NCBI GenBank assembly: GCA_023374045.1
Contig: CM041776.1
Span: 323,169,925 to 323,233,924 of the forward strand
DNA from: Limonium bicolor
Taxonomy: Eukaryota; Streptophyta; Magnoliopsida; Caryophyllales; Plumbaginaceae
Length of the DNA: 64,000 bases
Reading direction: 5' to 3'
Under the pieces are notes generated by a model. It searched no databases, had not been told where the DNA came from, and worked only from the letters and a program-made list of their open reading frames with translations. The stretch's first letter is position 1; every line of letters starts with the position of its first letter. The position numbers and the translations under genes are program-made. Shown here piece by piece: positions 22,725 to 35,205 of this stretch.

Positions 22725-24650
22725 TCATAGGCCAATCAAGTTGGTAATGCAGCTTCGAGTTCAGATGGGAAGACGTCAAATTTGGGTAGAAGAGCAACAG
22801 CTTCGAAACACCAAACCTCAAAATATTTAGTGGCACAGGCACCGATACATGAGAGTAATTTAAGACAGTGGGCAGTTCTTAACTCAACTTTGGATAGTCT
22901 GATACTTAAAAGACAAGATTCGTCTACGGCAACGCTCCGGCACCCGATGGCTAAATGCAGGGGATAGTAACTCAACTTTTTTTTCTTCAACAAAGTTAAA
23001 ACTAAAATACAATTGATCGTTTATTTTCAGAATCAGTCAATGACAACAACTTGGCAAGGAATTGAGTGGTTGGTAAAGGATTTTTTTCAAACGTTTTTCA
23101 CGTCTACTAATCCAGATAGAGTTTTCATTTATGTGCCTGTGTGGAAAACGGAGTCCCTCTCGATTGTTATGCAGCAATGGTCTCCCATACACCAGCGAAG
23201 AAGTTGTTGCAGCATTTAAGCAAATACATCCCCAAAAAGCGCCAGCACCAGATGATATTAATGGCTTCTTCCTCAACTCTTATTGGCCTATTGTGAGTGA
23301 TGATTTCTTGAATACCACTCTAACTTTTCTTAATATAGATTCGTTTCCACAACGTCTGAACCATACACAACTAGTATGAATCCCTAAAAAGCCAGGAGCC
23401 ACTTCCATATCAGATTTCTGGTCAATCGCCTTGTGCAACACAATCTACATGGTTATATCCAAGACTATTGTCAATAGAATCACAACAATTACGCCCCATG
23501 TCATCTCCCACAAATTGCTTTTGTTCAAGGCAGGTTGATTAATGATTAGATTATGAATGCCCATGAGTTAAACCACATTATGAAGAAATCTAAAGCTTGT
23601 GTCCATGGATATTTTTTAGCTACAAGGTTGACATGTTAAAGGCCTTTGACAGAGTTGAGTGGTCTTTCATTCTGGATGTCCTCACTAGCATGGGCTTTCA
23701 TCTTAACTTGGTACATTTAGTTCGAAAGTGCATTACTACAGTCACAACAGCAATTCTCGTTAATGGCTTCCCAGGGCAAACTTTCCAACCACATAGATAC
23801 TTGCGTCAAGGTGATCCCCTTTCCCCTTTTTTATTTATCTACTGCATGGAGGTTTTATCCTCATTGCTTGCCTTAGATGTTGGTACCTATAATGGATTTC
23901 ATGTTTGAGGGCTTAATATACCTATCACGAGCCTCCTTTTTGCTGATGATTGTGTCATTTATGGTGAAGCCTCAACGCAGAATGTCCAGACCTTGTCTCA
24001 TATACTCGAAGACTTCAGATTTGCCTCTGGTCAATGTATATAAACCCATCTAAATTGGCGGTTATGTTCTCTACGGGTGTCCCCCCTTAAAGATCGATGG
24101 ATCAAAGGGAAGCCAGGGATCAACCATACCTTTGGAACTTACCCCTGCCTCTACAGCTTACAGGTAATGTCTCTTTGCTCATAAATCAAACTGCACAAAC
24201 ATGGAATGACCACCTTCTTCACCAATGGTTCCATCCGGATGATATAACACTAATTAAACTAATGCCATTGCACCACCCTGACTCCACTGATGATTTCTGG
24301 TATTTGGGACCCACAAAAGATGGCTCTTTCCCATCATATTACACTGACATCTACCATAACGTCTCATATACCGTGAGTTCCACACATTCAGATTTGGGCA
24401 CTAGCCTTAAGTGACTATGGAATGCGATCTTCCCCCTCGCATTAAGTTCTTCGATTGGAAGTTTTTACATGGCATACTTCCATGCAAAGCTTTACTGCAA
24501 GCAAGAATCAAGTCTTCGGAGGCTTCTTGCTATCTCTCGGGTAATACTGAAACATTGCTACATACTTTTACTTAATGCCTTACAGTTGCAAGACTTTGGG
24601 ATCTGCTCCCCCTCCTCAGACCTTCAGGCATACATACGGACGGTTCAGCT
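22725..24650 (+). pseudogene. LINE (non-LTR retrotransposon) ORF2 relic
   Basis: Read across several frames, this holds the order of a plant L1-like ORF2: RWLNAGDSNSTFFF (about 22945-22985), FKQIHPQKAPAPDDINGFF (23210-23270, the KAPGPDG region), VDMLKAFDRVEWSFILDVL (23625-23680), RQGDPLSPFLF (23805-23840), then LLFADDCVIYGEA near 23935-23970 with the catalytic ADD. The connection domain is readable near 24100-24400 and a zinc-finger RVT-like tail follows. Stops and shifts are frequent. The endonuclease domain is missing, so it is 5'-truncated. It starts about 430 bp after the NAC stop codon, and its first 600 bp are also in the right arm. Confidence 0.85.
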
Positions 24651-24654
24651 CCGC

Positions 24655-25050
24655 TTATTGATTTTAGGGAATCCGGTTAACTCGAAAAATCATTTAAGTT
24701 TTAATTTATTAATTTTTTAATTTTTGACTATAAAATAAAACTATACGGTTAATTATTAGATTTACCAAAACGAAGTGTACTATTATATAGTTAATAGTTA
24801 GAGTTATACTAAAACCAGCAAAATCTTACCAAAATCAACGTTAACCGGTTTAATAACGCACCAAAACCGGTAAACCGCACATTGTTTAATAATTATAAGA
24901 AAAAAACATATAAAGCTACTTCATTTCGGTTAACCGTTAAATCGGTAAAATCGCATCAAAACTACTGAATCTAAATGAACCGATTACGGTTATCAAATTT
25001 GACTAACCAAAAATCCGATAACCTGTTATGAAGACCCCTAGAGGGCCGCG
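24655..25050. mobile_element. hAT-like non-autonomous repeat (tentative)
   Basis: AT-rich with recurring GGTTAACC/CCGGTTAA motifs. The left end (TAGGGAATCCGGTTAACTCG) and the complement of the right end (TAGGGGTCTTCATAACAGGT) are loosely inverted. This resembles plant hAT-derived repeats with internal CCGGTTAACCG blocks. No target duplication was confirmed. Confidence 0.35.
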
Positions 25051-25407
25051 GCATAGTTTATACCCTTTTTCACATTTTGACTGTTATATTTTTACCCAAA
25101 AGACTATTACAAATGTACTAGAAAATACCTTAAAATGAGCCCACGCGTCCTCTTTGTAGTTAATGTTGTCAAGGTGTTCGCCAAAGATCCCTATAAACCC
25201 TTCCGAACATATCCATCATCGTTATGTGTAATAACATGTGGATGTTGTTCATAATTTGCCATTGTGATTTTGAAAACATTTTAAAGGATGGACAAAATAT
25301 CATTTCCGAAGCAAACTCGAGTACGCATAAGGATCCCTTATACAAGGGGCAGGTGTTTCACAATCTCTCAGAACTCCAGCAGTCCAGCTCCAACGTAATA
25401 TACGCAA
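25051..25407 (+). promoter_or_regulatory. upstream region of the ILR1-like gene
   Basis: 357 bp between the hAT-like repeat and the start codon. No defined TATA box or TSS was identified. A short upstream ATG near 25224 opens a stretch overlapping the start and is unlikely to be functional. Confidence 0.3.
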
Positions 25408-27304
25408 TTGAAAACAATGGTTGTTTCTTTCATCCCCTGTGTCTCTATTCTCCTACTACTCTCTATCAGCTTCCCAAATCCATTCTCCCTTGCCTTCTCC
25501 ACCTGCAATCTCTACCGCGATAAGGACTATGCGAGGGAGGTCATGGAGATGGCTCAGAGGGACAAACAGTGGTTGGTATCCATAAGAAGGCAAATCCATG
25601 AGAACCCAGAGCTCGGATTCCAAGAATTCAACACCAGTGCTCTTATTCGGAGTGAGCTCAGCAACCTTGGCATCTCCTACTCGTACCCGTTTGCGAAGAC
25701 GGGTATTGTTGCCCAAATCGGTTCTGGCTCTCGGCCAGTTGTTGCGCTTCGGGCTGATATGGATGCTCTTCCTATGCAGGTAAAAGGAAATAGAAAATCC
25801 AAAAATCAACTGAATTAGTGGAATCGTTTGCTTTTCCTTATCGACTGGCTCTGGGGAGCTTAAATGTTACAAATTTCTGTACTTCTTGTTTGTGAGGAAC
25901 GATCCATTGCACGGATGGTGAATATGCTTTCTTTTAATAAACACTGCTGGAAGAATGTGAAAATCTTTTTAGAGTAAAACCTTTGTTAGTCCCTGGGATA
26001 TAAGAAGTGGAATATTATATAATTTTGGGAAACAGGAAGGGAAATTGTTGAGTGGTGTAAAAGGTACTAGTCCAAGATCCACATGTAATTGTGGCGGCTG
26101 TGTTTACTAGATTTTTGATAATGATCGTGGCACATTGACCTTGTCTTAAGAGAGATAACAGTACAAAGTATCACATGAAACTGTGTTAACTACATGATAG
26201 CATTAGTCAAATAAAATTGTATCTTTACTAGCTTGAAAGAAAGACCATTTTCGTTGAGACAAATTTCTTCCACTGTGGAGCAAACAGGAGCTTGTAGAGT
26301 GGAAGCATAAGAGCAAGAATGATGGGAAAATGCACGCATGTGGCCATGATGCCCACACAACAATGCTTTTGGGCGCAGCTAAGTTACTGAATCAAAGGAA
26401 AAAACATTTGAAGGTCAGTTTGTGTTGCTGAATGACAATTCCATCAAATTGTCTGTCTCTTATAACTTTTGGTTTATGACTTGCATAATCTAGCGTTGTG
26501 CTGAGCTTCTTAGCAATTTCTTGCCGCATTTTTAGTTTGAAATGTTGGCAGATATGGTTCTCAATGGAGTGATCGATTCCTTCCTCATGGAAGTAATCAT
26601 CATATCTGTAACCGCTGCATATCTTTGTTTAACAAATGGAGCAATATGGAACTCCTGTTTATCCCCTGATTCTCATCATGTAGGTAAGTACCAAAATGCT
26701 GGACCACACACACATTTGTTAGGATCATTGTTCGGAATTAGCTGAAGGAAGGTTGATCAATTTTACTTGTTGACTTTGCATCTTAATTCCAGGCTTGTTA
26801 GGTTATGCAAATTTGATTTCTACTTTGCCATATATAGCATATCATAGTAGCAAATTACTCATTAGTGACAAATTTTAGGGAATATGAGCCCATTGTTTTC
26901 CAACATACTGGTGGTTTGTATCCTATTATCATCATAGGTAAATCCCTTCCTCTAGTTTCCTGTCTACTTATTTTATTACATAACTATAGGGTACCGTGAA
27001 GCTTCTTTTCCAGCCAGCGGAGGAAGGGGGAGCTGGTGCTTCTTACATGATAAAGGAGGGAGCTCTAAGTGATTCAGAAGCCATCTTCGCGATGCATATT
27101 GATTACTTACTACCCACTGGGTGCATATCATCTCGTCCAGGACCCATACTGGCAGCTACTGGCGTTTTTCAGGTGAGGATAGAGGGCAAAGGAGGACATG
27201 CTGCATTTCCTCATGCTACAGTGGACCCAATAATTGTGGCTTCTTCAGTAATCTTGGCATTGCAGCATCTCGGTTCAAGAGAAGCTGATCCTCTCGATAG
27301 TCAA
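25408..27304 (+). pseudogene. IAA-amino acid hydrolase (ILR1/IAR3-like, M20 family), 3' part lost
   Basis: Three exons: 25408-25779, 26288-26413 and 26990-27304, with in-frame GT-AG junctions, giving 271 residues of a family near 440. The family releases free auxin from amide conjugates, usually in the ER. Residues 4-30 are a hydrophobic signal peptide. Family motifs follow: [24 protein letters not shown] at the end of exon 1, the metal-binding ACGHDAHT in exon 2 (Cys and His ligands), and FQPAEEGGAGA (catalytic Glu), FAMHID and GKGGHAAFPH in exon 3. READPLDSQ at the exon 3 end resembles the IAR3 branch. Later exons with the last metal His and any ER-retention signal are absent. The following intron is entered by a gypsy LTR at 27515 and then a gap. 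The first 271 codons are intact, so insertion may be recent. Confidence 0.9.
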
Positions 27305-27514
27305 GTATGGCTTCCTCTTTCAAGCATGCTTTTGTCTGATAGGATGGACTCAGTTTGGTTTAGCTCGAACATGATTTGCAGTGTCTCCATAGTTGAGAGC
27401 AGTTCTTTTATTGGCTTTTTTAATCATTTGCTGAATTTTTCCCTCTCTTATCCTGATGTCAGTAGATGTGCTTTTCCAGTGCAAGGTAGTATTATTGAAT
27501 CAACCAAAAGTAAT

Positions 27515-27903
27515 TGAAATACCCCTAACATTTAAATAATTAAATCATGATAAAATATATTGTTTATGGGATTATTAAACCCTAAAGAGGATATAAAAAT
27601 CAGCGTTAGAAACGCACAAAAATTCCTTAAGGTACAAAAACATACGTTAAAGCCCGACCTTAAGTAATAAATTATAAGTAGAACAACATATAAAATCAAC
27701 ACAAGGATCATTATGTGACCTGGAGACACACACGAATCACAAGTTTTTGGAACGAGTAAAATACGAGATACCGGGAATTTCTTAAAGGCCCCTTAAGGCC
27801 CGAAAGTCCGGAAATACCATTAAATTAAATAAAGTATACACATATGTATAGTGTAAAATGCTTAATAATACCATAATGAACATTTAAGACAAAGTTATCA
27901 AGA
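27515..27903 (+). repeat. 5' end of a Tekay-like gypsy LTR inserted in the ILR1-like intron
   Basis: From TGAAATACCCCTAACATT onward this matches the LTR starts at 49082 and 60577, with small indels, until the gap. The five bases before it, GTAAT (27510-27514), are the predicted target duplication. Orientation is the same as the gypsy elements at 43929-64000. This is probably the 5' LTR of the first of those elements, now separated from it by a misplaced contig. Confidence 0.85.
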
Positions 27904-28403
27904 NNNNNNNNNNNNNNNNNNNNNNNNNNNNNNNNNNNNNNNNNNNNNNNNNNNNNNNNNNNNNNNNNNNNNNNNNNNNNNNNNNNNNNNNNNNNNNNNN
28001 NNNNNNNNNNNNNNNNNNNNNNNNNNNNNNNNNNNNNNNNNNNNNNNNNNNNNNNNNNNNNNNNNNNNNNNNNNNNNNNNNNNNNNNNNNNNNNNNNNNN
28101 NNNNNNNNNNNNNNNNNNNNNNNNNNNNNNNNNNNNNNNNNNNNNNNNNNNNNNNNNNNNNNNNNNNNNNNNNNNNNNNNNNNNNNNNNNNNNNNNNNNN
28201 NNNNNNNNNNNNNNNNNNNNNNNNNNNNNNNNNNNNNNNNNNNNNNNNNNNNNNNNNNNNNNNNNNNNNNNNNNNNNNNNNNNNNNNNNNNNNNNNNNNN
28301 NNNNNNNNNNNNNNNNNNNNNNNNNNNNNNNNNNNNNNNNNNNNNNNNNNNNNNNNNNNNNNNNNNNNNNNNNNNNNNNNNNNNNNNNNNNNNNNNNNNN
28401 NNN
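27904..28403. other. assembly gap, 500 N
   Basis: Exactly 500 N. The left contig ends inside a gypsy LTR, and the right contig begins inside an inverted LINE copy. The two ends do not belong to one element, so the join rests on scaffolding only. Confidence 0.99.
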
Positions 28404-29000
28404 AGAGTGGTATTCAAGAAATCATCACTCACAATAGGCCAATAAGAGTTGAGGAAGAAGCCATTAATATCATCTGGTGCTGGCGCTTTTTGGGGAGTAT
28501 TTGCTTAAATGCTGCAACAACAACTTCTTCGCTGGTGTATGGGAGACCATTGCTGCATAACAATCAAGAGGGACTCTGTTTTCCACACAGGCACATAAAT
28601 GAAAACTCTATCTGGATTAGTAGACGTGAAAAACGTTTGAAAAAAATCCTTTACCAACCACTCAATTCCTTGCCAAGTTGTTGTCATTGACTGATTCTGT
28701 GAAAATAAACGATCAATTGTATTTTAGTTTTAACTTTGTTGAAAAAAAGTTGAGTTACTATCCCCTGCATTTAGCCATCGGGTGCCGGAGCGTTGCCGTA
28801 GACGAATCTTGTCTTTAAGTATCAGACTATCCAAAGTGAGTTAAGAACTGCCCACTGTCTTAAATTACTCTCATGTATCGGTGCCTGTGCCACTAAATAT
28901 TTGAGGTTTGGTGTTTCGAAGCTGTTGCTCTTCTACCCAAATTTGACGTCTTCCCCATCTGAACTCGAAGCTGCATTACCAACTTGATTGGCCTATGATC
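28404..29000 (-). pseudogene. LINE ORF2 fragment, right-arm copy
   Basis: Reverse complement of about 22725-23320. It includes the PQKAPAPDDINGFFL block near 28440-28495 and the WLNAGDSNSTFF region near 28745-28785. It is cut by the gap at 28403, just before the catalytic RT domain. Confidence 0.85.
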
Positions 29001-29430
29001 CTCAAATCATACAGTTAGATAAATCCGTATGTCTATTCTCTTTGTAATTAATACCTTGCCAAACTCGGTTGCAAATCGAATAGATACGTATGTTTAAGTA
29101 CGATGTTGAAAGTAAGACCACCCTTTTTACCCAAGAGGGAAAACACCTTCATTCCTAAGAATGCTTTACAAGATCAAATCTCAGCAAGTGCAGCTCTCCA
29201 CACACAGTAAACAAGGGAGAGCTGATACTGATATACAACGATGCTGAGAAACCAAAATCCAAGACATACTAAAGCAAAAAGGGTCATATAAATATCATGG
29301 TCACGGCGTGAACACCATAATAAATAAGCCCAACTAAAGAAAAGATAAAACTATCCCTCCCTGGACTACTAATATAGCACAAGATTCTACGGTTCTAAGC
29401 ACACAGTTACACTACAAAACTAGCTCCTAT
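29001..29430 (-). other. 3'UTR and downstream of the right NAC copy
   Basis: Reverse-complement match of 22290-22724, with a few substitutions and indels. No separate gene. Confidence 0.5.
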
Positions 29431-32400
29431 CTAGGAAAGTGATGGTATCATCTGACGATCCCTCAGGTACAGAATGGCTATGAACATGAGAGCAAAAGCC
29501 ACGACTCCAAGAGCAGCCACAGGACGGACTGAGATGGGCTTCCACCAAACAACAGATTTAACAGATCTAGCAATCATATTCCTCTTTTTCTGCATCTTCC
29601 TGACCGACACTTCAAACTTGATATCCCTAGTTTCAGTCTTTGCACCCTCTTCCTTTCCAACTTTGGCCACCAGATCCACCTCAGTGACAATGGGCTTCGT
29701 CTCAGATGCAGATTGCAGCACCAGACTGTGTGATTTTCCGACCTGAAAACGAATCCTCCTGCTAGCAGTTCCCTGGTATGGCTCGGGGGTAGATACCACA
29801 CCACCTGGTCGCATACGAGGCCTAATCTTGATTCCGCGGTCACTGTTTGCGAAACTAGGTGTAGCATTTGGTTGATAGGCAAGGGACTGTAACAGCTCAT
29901 TTGAATTACAGAACCTATCAAGAGCAGCATCCGAAAATAAGTCATCAGCTTCCAGCGGGTCAGCTTCGATACAGGCACTACCTTCGGCCTCGTTTACATA
30001 TTGGTTGTCAATAGGACTGGGAAAGCCGACATAGTTCTGCAAGGAAACAGTGGGATTTAATACTAGCAGATTAAAATGCTGATCGAAGTCGTGTCCATAG
30101 TAAAAGAGATCCAGAAACCTGATATTTATAAAAACAAACACTCAAGTATAGACTTTATTATTGATGCATTGAACGAATAATGTAAATATGATTGAGAACT
30201 ATCAAAAAATAGTAGACATTATTTTGGCCTCTGAAAAGCGTAGGCTCTAACAGTAGCTCTTTAGTATGAACCCCTAGAGTAGAAACACTGTGCATGAATT
30301 TACAAACAGCAATCAACTGTCCAGCAATTAACCAAGAGTAATCGTGCTACTAATTTTTTTTTTTAAAAAAAAAAAAAAAAACTTAAACTACCTGAGGTTG
30401 AGCTCCTTCAACATCTGAACCAACAAGAGCCACTCTCCTTTTTAACTTATTTGAAGATACATCTTCAAAATTCTTCCAGATGTTTTCTGGAAGAGGATTT
30501 CACTCCACATTTCAGAAAAGTCATCCCCTGGATTAACAAGAACAGAATTGAGAAATGCAGAAATATCCTGATCATCGTTGACACCATTCTGCATTCCAAA
30601 GGTGGGATCATAGAAGAGCTGGTCCATTTCAGCCAGTCCTAGTCCTGCCTTCCTCAGCGGCAGTGGCCCTTTTTCTGGTGGAACATAGAAGTAGTTCATG
30701 ACCTCATCAATCTGTGAATTCACCTGCATAGCATTGTATTAAATCAAAGACCAAGGTAAGATACACCTCAATCCCTCATAAAGTAAGCACACCATGAGAG
30801 ATATCAATTGTTTTTCTCACCTCAGGAGTGGTTATTTTGTTCATCTGAGCTTCTTCTCCAGAGACATTGAAGCTGTTGCTATGGCATGGAAGAGGTGTGA
30901 CAGAGTCAGATATAGTTCCATCAGAAAATTGGGGAACCTTATTATCAGTACTCATGGGCTCAACTGCATTTCTCCCACGGGATTGAGAAGATGGTTGAAG
31001 TAAAGCTGGATCTGATGGTAAATCTCCAGCTGGAGTATTATTAGTGGCAGAAGGAGAAGAGACAATTGTTTCACCCTCATCAAGGACAGAACCATCATCA
31101 TCATCAGGCTGTTTCTTCTCATCACTTTTCTTGAACAGGCGACATAGAACAAAAGCACCCTGAAAGGAGTTGTATACAAAGTCAGCAAAAGGCAGTTAGC
31201 ACAGCCGAATGTGTCGAGCACATTTTATCTCAAAAATTTCCTGATTTAAAAAACGCAACAACTCAAAATAGAACTACAGCCTGAGGTATGTTCAGATGAT
31301 GCTCTACACATCATAGTTTTAACAAATTAAAGTTTATTCAAGACATGGAACAATTTGGAAAGATGCATTTCAGTTGGCTTGTAAAATCAGCACACATCAT
31401 AATACACCAACTCTTCAACCAAATAGCTCATATGACGGGACAGAAGCAGGCACTGACAGTGAAATGGGAACAATCAGAATACCTGTCCAGGTTGAGTGCC
31501 ATCAAGCTCCTTGATTGTAGGGCGGTACTCGTGGATGACCCAATGGGTTCTCTTTCCTTTGGGAGCCCGGCCCGTGTAAAAAACAAGGGTTTTCTTCATT
31601 CCTATCAAACCCAATGTCCTTGAAACTATTCTCCTGTCTTTCCCAGTAGCTTTCCAGTAGCCAGCTTCAGTGGCCCGATTGGATCTCTGACCATTAGGAT
31701 ACTTGCGGTCTCGAGGGCAGAAATAGAACCACTCTTGATCATGTGACTGTATGACTGACAAAGCTGGACAAGAAAAATTACGGAACTCTCAGTAAAACAA
31801 GAGTATATCAAAGACACAATTGTAGAGCTAAAATTATTAGTAGCAAACGCTGTTACAACTGATCAACAAAAGCATATCCATGAACGTGAATTAGTACCAT
31901 CCCGACGGACAAATCAGCACAAAAATCGTATAGCAGTAGGGGTGACTGTAGAAAACCCTAACACCTTATTAAATAAAGTTTCTCAGATTCATCGATGGAG
32001 GGCAGGCAAAAGGGGGAAATATCAGTAATCCGACCCAGAAACTCTCCCGCAGAAGCATGTAAAGCAGATCCCTCGGATGTTAAATTTTAATTTTTTTTTG
32101 TCACGACTCTTTCGGATCAGCATCTTTAACATGAATCAAGGAGAAACTTAACAGAGGAAATTACAACTTGGAGTTTTTGATCATCGATTGACGAAGTTTT
32201 CAACCACCAAACAGAAACGGACTCCATCGAAGGTATTAAGCGCCGGAAAAAAGAGCAAATGATCTCACCAGGTAAATCCCAAGGCTCGACCTTGCAGACA
32301 TCAACTTCCCTGATAACACTAACATCTTTGTCGTTCCCGTTGATTTTAAGACGAAGGTAGTGGTCAATTAGCTCGACATCGGTCGGTCGAAATCTGAAAC

Positions 32401-32434
32401 CCAAAGGTAGATTTCCGTACGGAGAACTCCCCAT
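29431..32434 (-). pseudogene. membrane-tethered NAC transcription factor (NTL type), right copy, broken in exon 4
   Basis: Exons on the minus strand: 32269-32434, 31483-31763, 30821-31159, 30392-30723 and 29431-30036. Exon 3 is 339 nt and open here, unlike the left copy. Exon 4 is 332 nt instead of 336: one A is missing near 30500, one near 30447, and two bases near 30427. The frame therefore fails after FSEMWSE, ahead of the transmembrane helix in exon 5. If expressed, the product would keep the whole NAC domain but lose the membrane anchor. Exon 5 differs from the left copy by a cluster of substitutions near 29720-29745. The same splice sites are kept. Confidence 0.9.
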
Positions 32435-32821
32435 CTTGCACTCGGGAGGCCACAGATCAAAATAAAAGTTCTCAACCGCGACTCTAGAGCTTCACCAATT
32501 GTTTTCTGAATTAAAAGACTGGATTTCTGCCTTTGTATTCGTTCTCTAGGGATTCCCTGTAGAGCGCTGAGTAAGAATAGAGAGTAAAAACGATACAGCT
32601 GAGAAAAAGAGAAACAGAGAGAAAGATAGCAGTTCACTTGTGAGAATGCGAAAAAGAAAGAAATGAACACTGAAACGGGGCTGATCCTTCAACGTCGATG
32701 TCGAAATACGATGACTTAGCCGCGTTGGTTTCCTACAGAAATTCCCCTTACTACCCTTTTGGTCAATTCAGTCGCTTGACCGCTTGACCAGTAGCTGGCC
32801 TGGTAGTGGCTCTGTGACTTA
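32435..32821 (-). promoter_or_regulatory. promoter and 5'UTR of the right NAC copy
   Basis: Reverse-complement equivalent of 18906-19277, including the pyrimidine-rich leader (purine-rich on this strand). Bounded upstream by the MITE at 32822. No TATA box was fixed. Confidence 0.4.
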
Positions 32822-33028
32822 GGGCATCTATGATGGTGTGAAAATCCACTCTAAACTAGTAAAATAAAAAGATAAAATATGACATGGATGAGAGAAGTTA
32901 TGTGGGAGTTTATTAACTAAGAATCCCAAAAATTGGGTGTCTTAGCAAAAGATGAAAGAGATTGTGAGGAGAAAAATAAAATATTATTATTTTGGGAGTG
33001 GAATCTACTCTTATTATTGTGGATACCC
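32822..33028. mobile_element. Tourist/Harbinger-like MITE, right-arm copy
   Basis: Same element as 18744-18905, flanked by TTA. It has about 40 extra internal bases (GAGTTTATTAACTAAGAATC and following), so the left copy carries an internal deletion or this one an insertion. Confidence 0.6.
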
Positions 33029-35169
33029 TTATTTCAATAAAAAGAGCAAATATATTTCACTACTATTTTTTGTTAAATTTTAAATTACATTATATATAAG
33101 TTAATATCGGTTTTTATCTGTCCTATAAGACAATTATTTTATACATTATTTAGACAGAAAATAAATGATAAAATAATAAATAAAAAAACTAAGTTATCAT
33201 TCATTAACACACCCGATTCATGAGTTGCATTAATTATCTTATAATATAATAAATTATTTATATATTTATCATATCAATTGTAAATTTTGTCTTGTATCTC
33301 AAACTCATATTTTAGAAATCACTATATTTTAAGTGATTTATTTTTATTTATATACTGTAATATAATATCTAATTTCAAGTAAGTTTAATTGATGTTTATA
33401 ATTTAATAGCATATCTATTAAACACTAATTAAAGTTGTCCTCACGAAAAATAATCGAGACCTTTTTGCATTGTTATCCTAACTCATTAAAATTAATCTAA
33501 AGCCTCAACATATTATAATTTTAACACATCAAATTGTTCACATATTGATCCCTTTGTGTAATGATTCCAGATAGTGAAAATTAAAACTATAAATATATTT
33601 GGTTGGATATTAATTTATAATTTATTTTTTTATATGTTAGATATCATATTGTCACACTATATTATACTAAAAACATAATTCCACTCACACTCTTTTTCTA
33701 TTTAAAACTATATTCTTTGAGAAAAACTATGAGGATTTGATTTATGAATATTTATGTAGGTCGGTTAGAATAAATTGATCACCAGAAAGATAATTTAGAA
33801 TTAGAGATGGATGAAAGAGAGAAATTGTAGGTATAGTTCATATAAAAATATAACCTAATAAGAGTACTATGTGAGAGGAATTAAATATATAATAAAATAT
33901 TTTATATTGTTTTATTTGATTTATGGAATATTTTTCTAATTTATTATTAAATATATAAGATAAAATAATTTTATACAATTAAATTTTATAATATATAATT
34001 TAAAATATAAGTATCATTATAGAATTTAAATTTTAAAAATTATTTTATCTTATAGTATTAAATATTAAAATCAAACATATATAAATAATAAATATAATTA
34101 AAATAAAGAGAATATATTTATAATTCATGACTCAACTCAAAGGTGATTTTTTCTTTTTGGAAAAAAAAAACTCGAAGGCGTTAAATTTCTCTTAGGTAGC
34201 TTCAAGAGTATTATATTTCGTTCGCTCAGAAGCGTGATGTTATTTGTTGTCGGTACGCGGTGAAGGGCAAGAATGGCAATAATAACACCCTTCGAAGGTC
34301 GTTACTGGCAGAAACTACCAGGATCCTGCGAGGAAGCTACAAAAATTACTGTTGCAAGTAAGTCATAGCACAGATAGAACACGAGCACGTCACCATCAAC
34401 ACGGTTGAAGCGGCTCATATCCTGCAGTTGCACTAACGCGCAGAAGGTAGATTCCGCGCGTAATCAAATAAAAAAGAAAAAAAAAATAGAATATGCATTT
34501 TGTAACCGAAGACTTATGTGCGTAGTTAGTTACACGTCACTGAACAAAAACATACAGTGCTTCAAATAAGAAACGTCCAAAAAATATTTTATTATAATTC
34601 AAACATGGTAATATGTATAAATCCTAACATTTATTCTATTGCTTTTTTTTATTTTTTATTAAAAATAAACAGAATTTACAATTGTTATGAGATTTTTTTT
34701 TATTTTAGTTCTAATTATACACAAATTCTTACAAGTTTTATACTTTTACAGATATAAGTGAAATATAAAAATATATACTGTTGTTTATTATAATCATGTT
34801 TCTTGAAACAATATTAATCATGATTATGATTTAACAAACTTTATATTTTTATATGTAAACACGTTTCAAAATGTATCTTATTTAATTATGAGCGCATCTT
34901 ACTCAACTTAAAAATGCACCTTATTAAACCGTAAAAGTATTTTGATTCACTAGGACCTGAAAATAATTCCCCGAATTAAAAAACACAAATACCAACCCAT
35001 AATCCATCTTAAATAAAAAGAACTATCCACTACTAATACATTAATATGTACATATATAATTGGTCGCTAATCCGACAAGCGTTATATACTTTTTCTTTTA
35101 TTTTCTTATTAAGAGTAACCTTCTCGATAAATATTCACAAAGTCAGCCAAAGTATTCTAAATCACCTAT
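33029..35169. other. AT-rich spacer, right arm
   Basis: Collinear with 16709-18743 and 15112-15395 in reverse. The 1.3-kb element found at 15396-16708 is absent, leaving its empty site near 34885-34895. No gene seen. Confidence 0.6.
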
Positions 35170-35205
35170 TTCTAGAAACGCAAATTCGAGCCTCGCGATG
35201 TCGCC

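Larger units (their letters stand above)
9880..23320 (+). repeat. left arm of large inverted duplication
   Basis: From about 9880 to 23320 the sequence reappears as its reverse complement at 28404-43428. Collinear landmarks include the spacer at 10375-10990, the SINE-like element at 14355, the MITE at 18744, all five NAC exons, and the start of the LINE. Arms differ by scattered substitutions, small indels and several whole transposon insertions. The inner edge is hidden by the gap at 27904 and the outer edge by the gap at 43429. See the matching right arm for the haplotig interpretation. Confidence 0.95.

Noticed and set aside
26542..26745. Extra exon in the ILR1-like gene
   Set aside because: It lies in the intron between exons that already join in frame, and its translation has no M20 family match.
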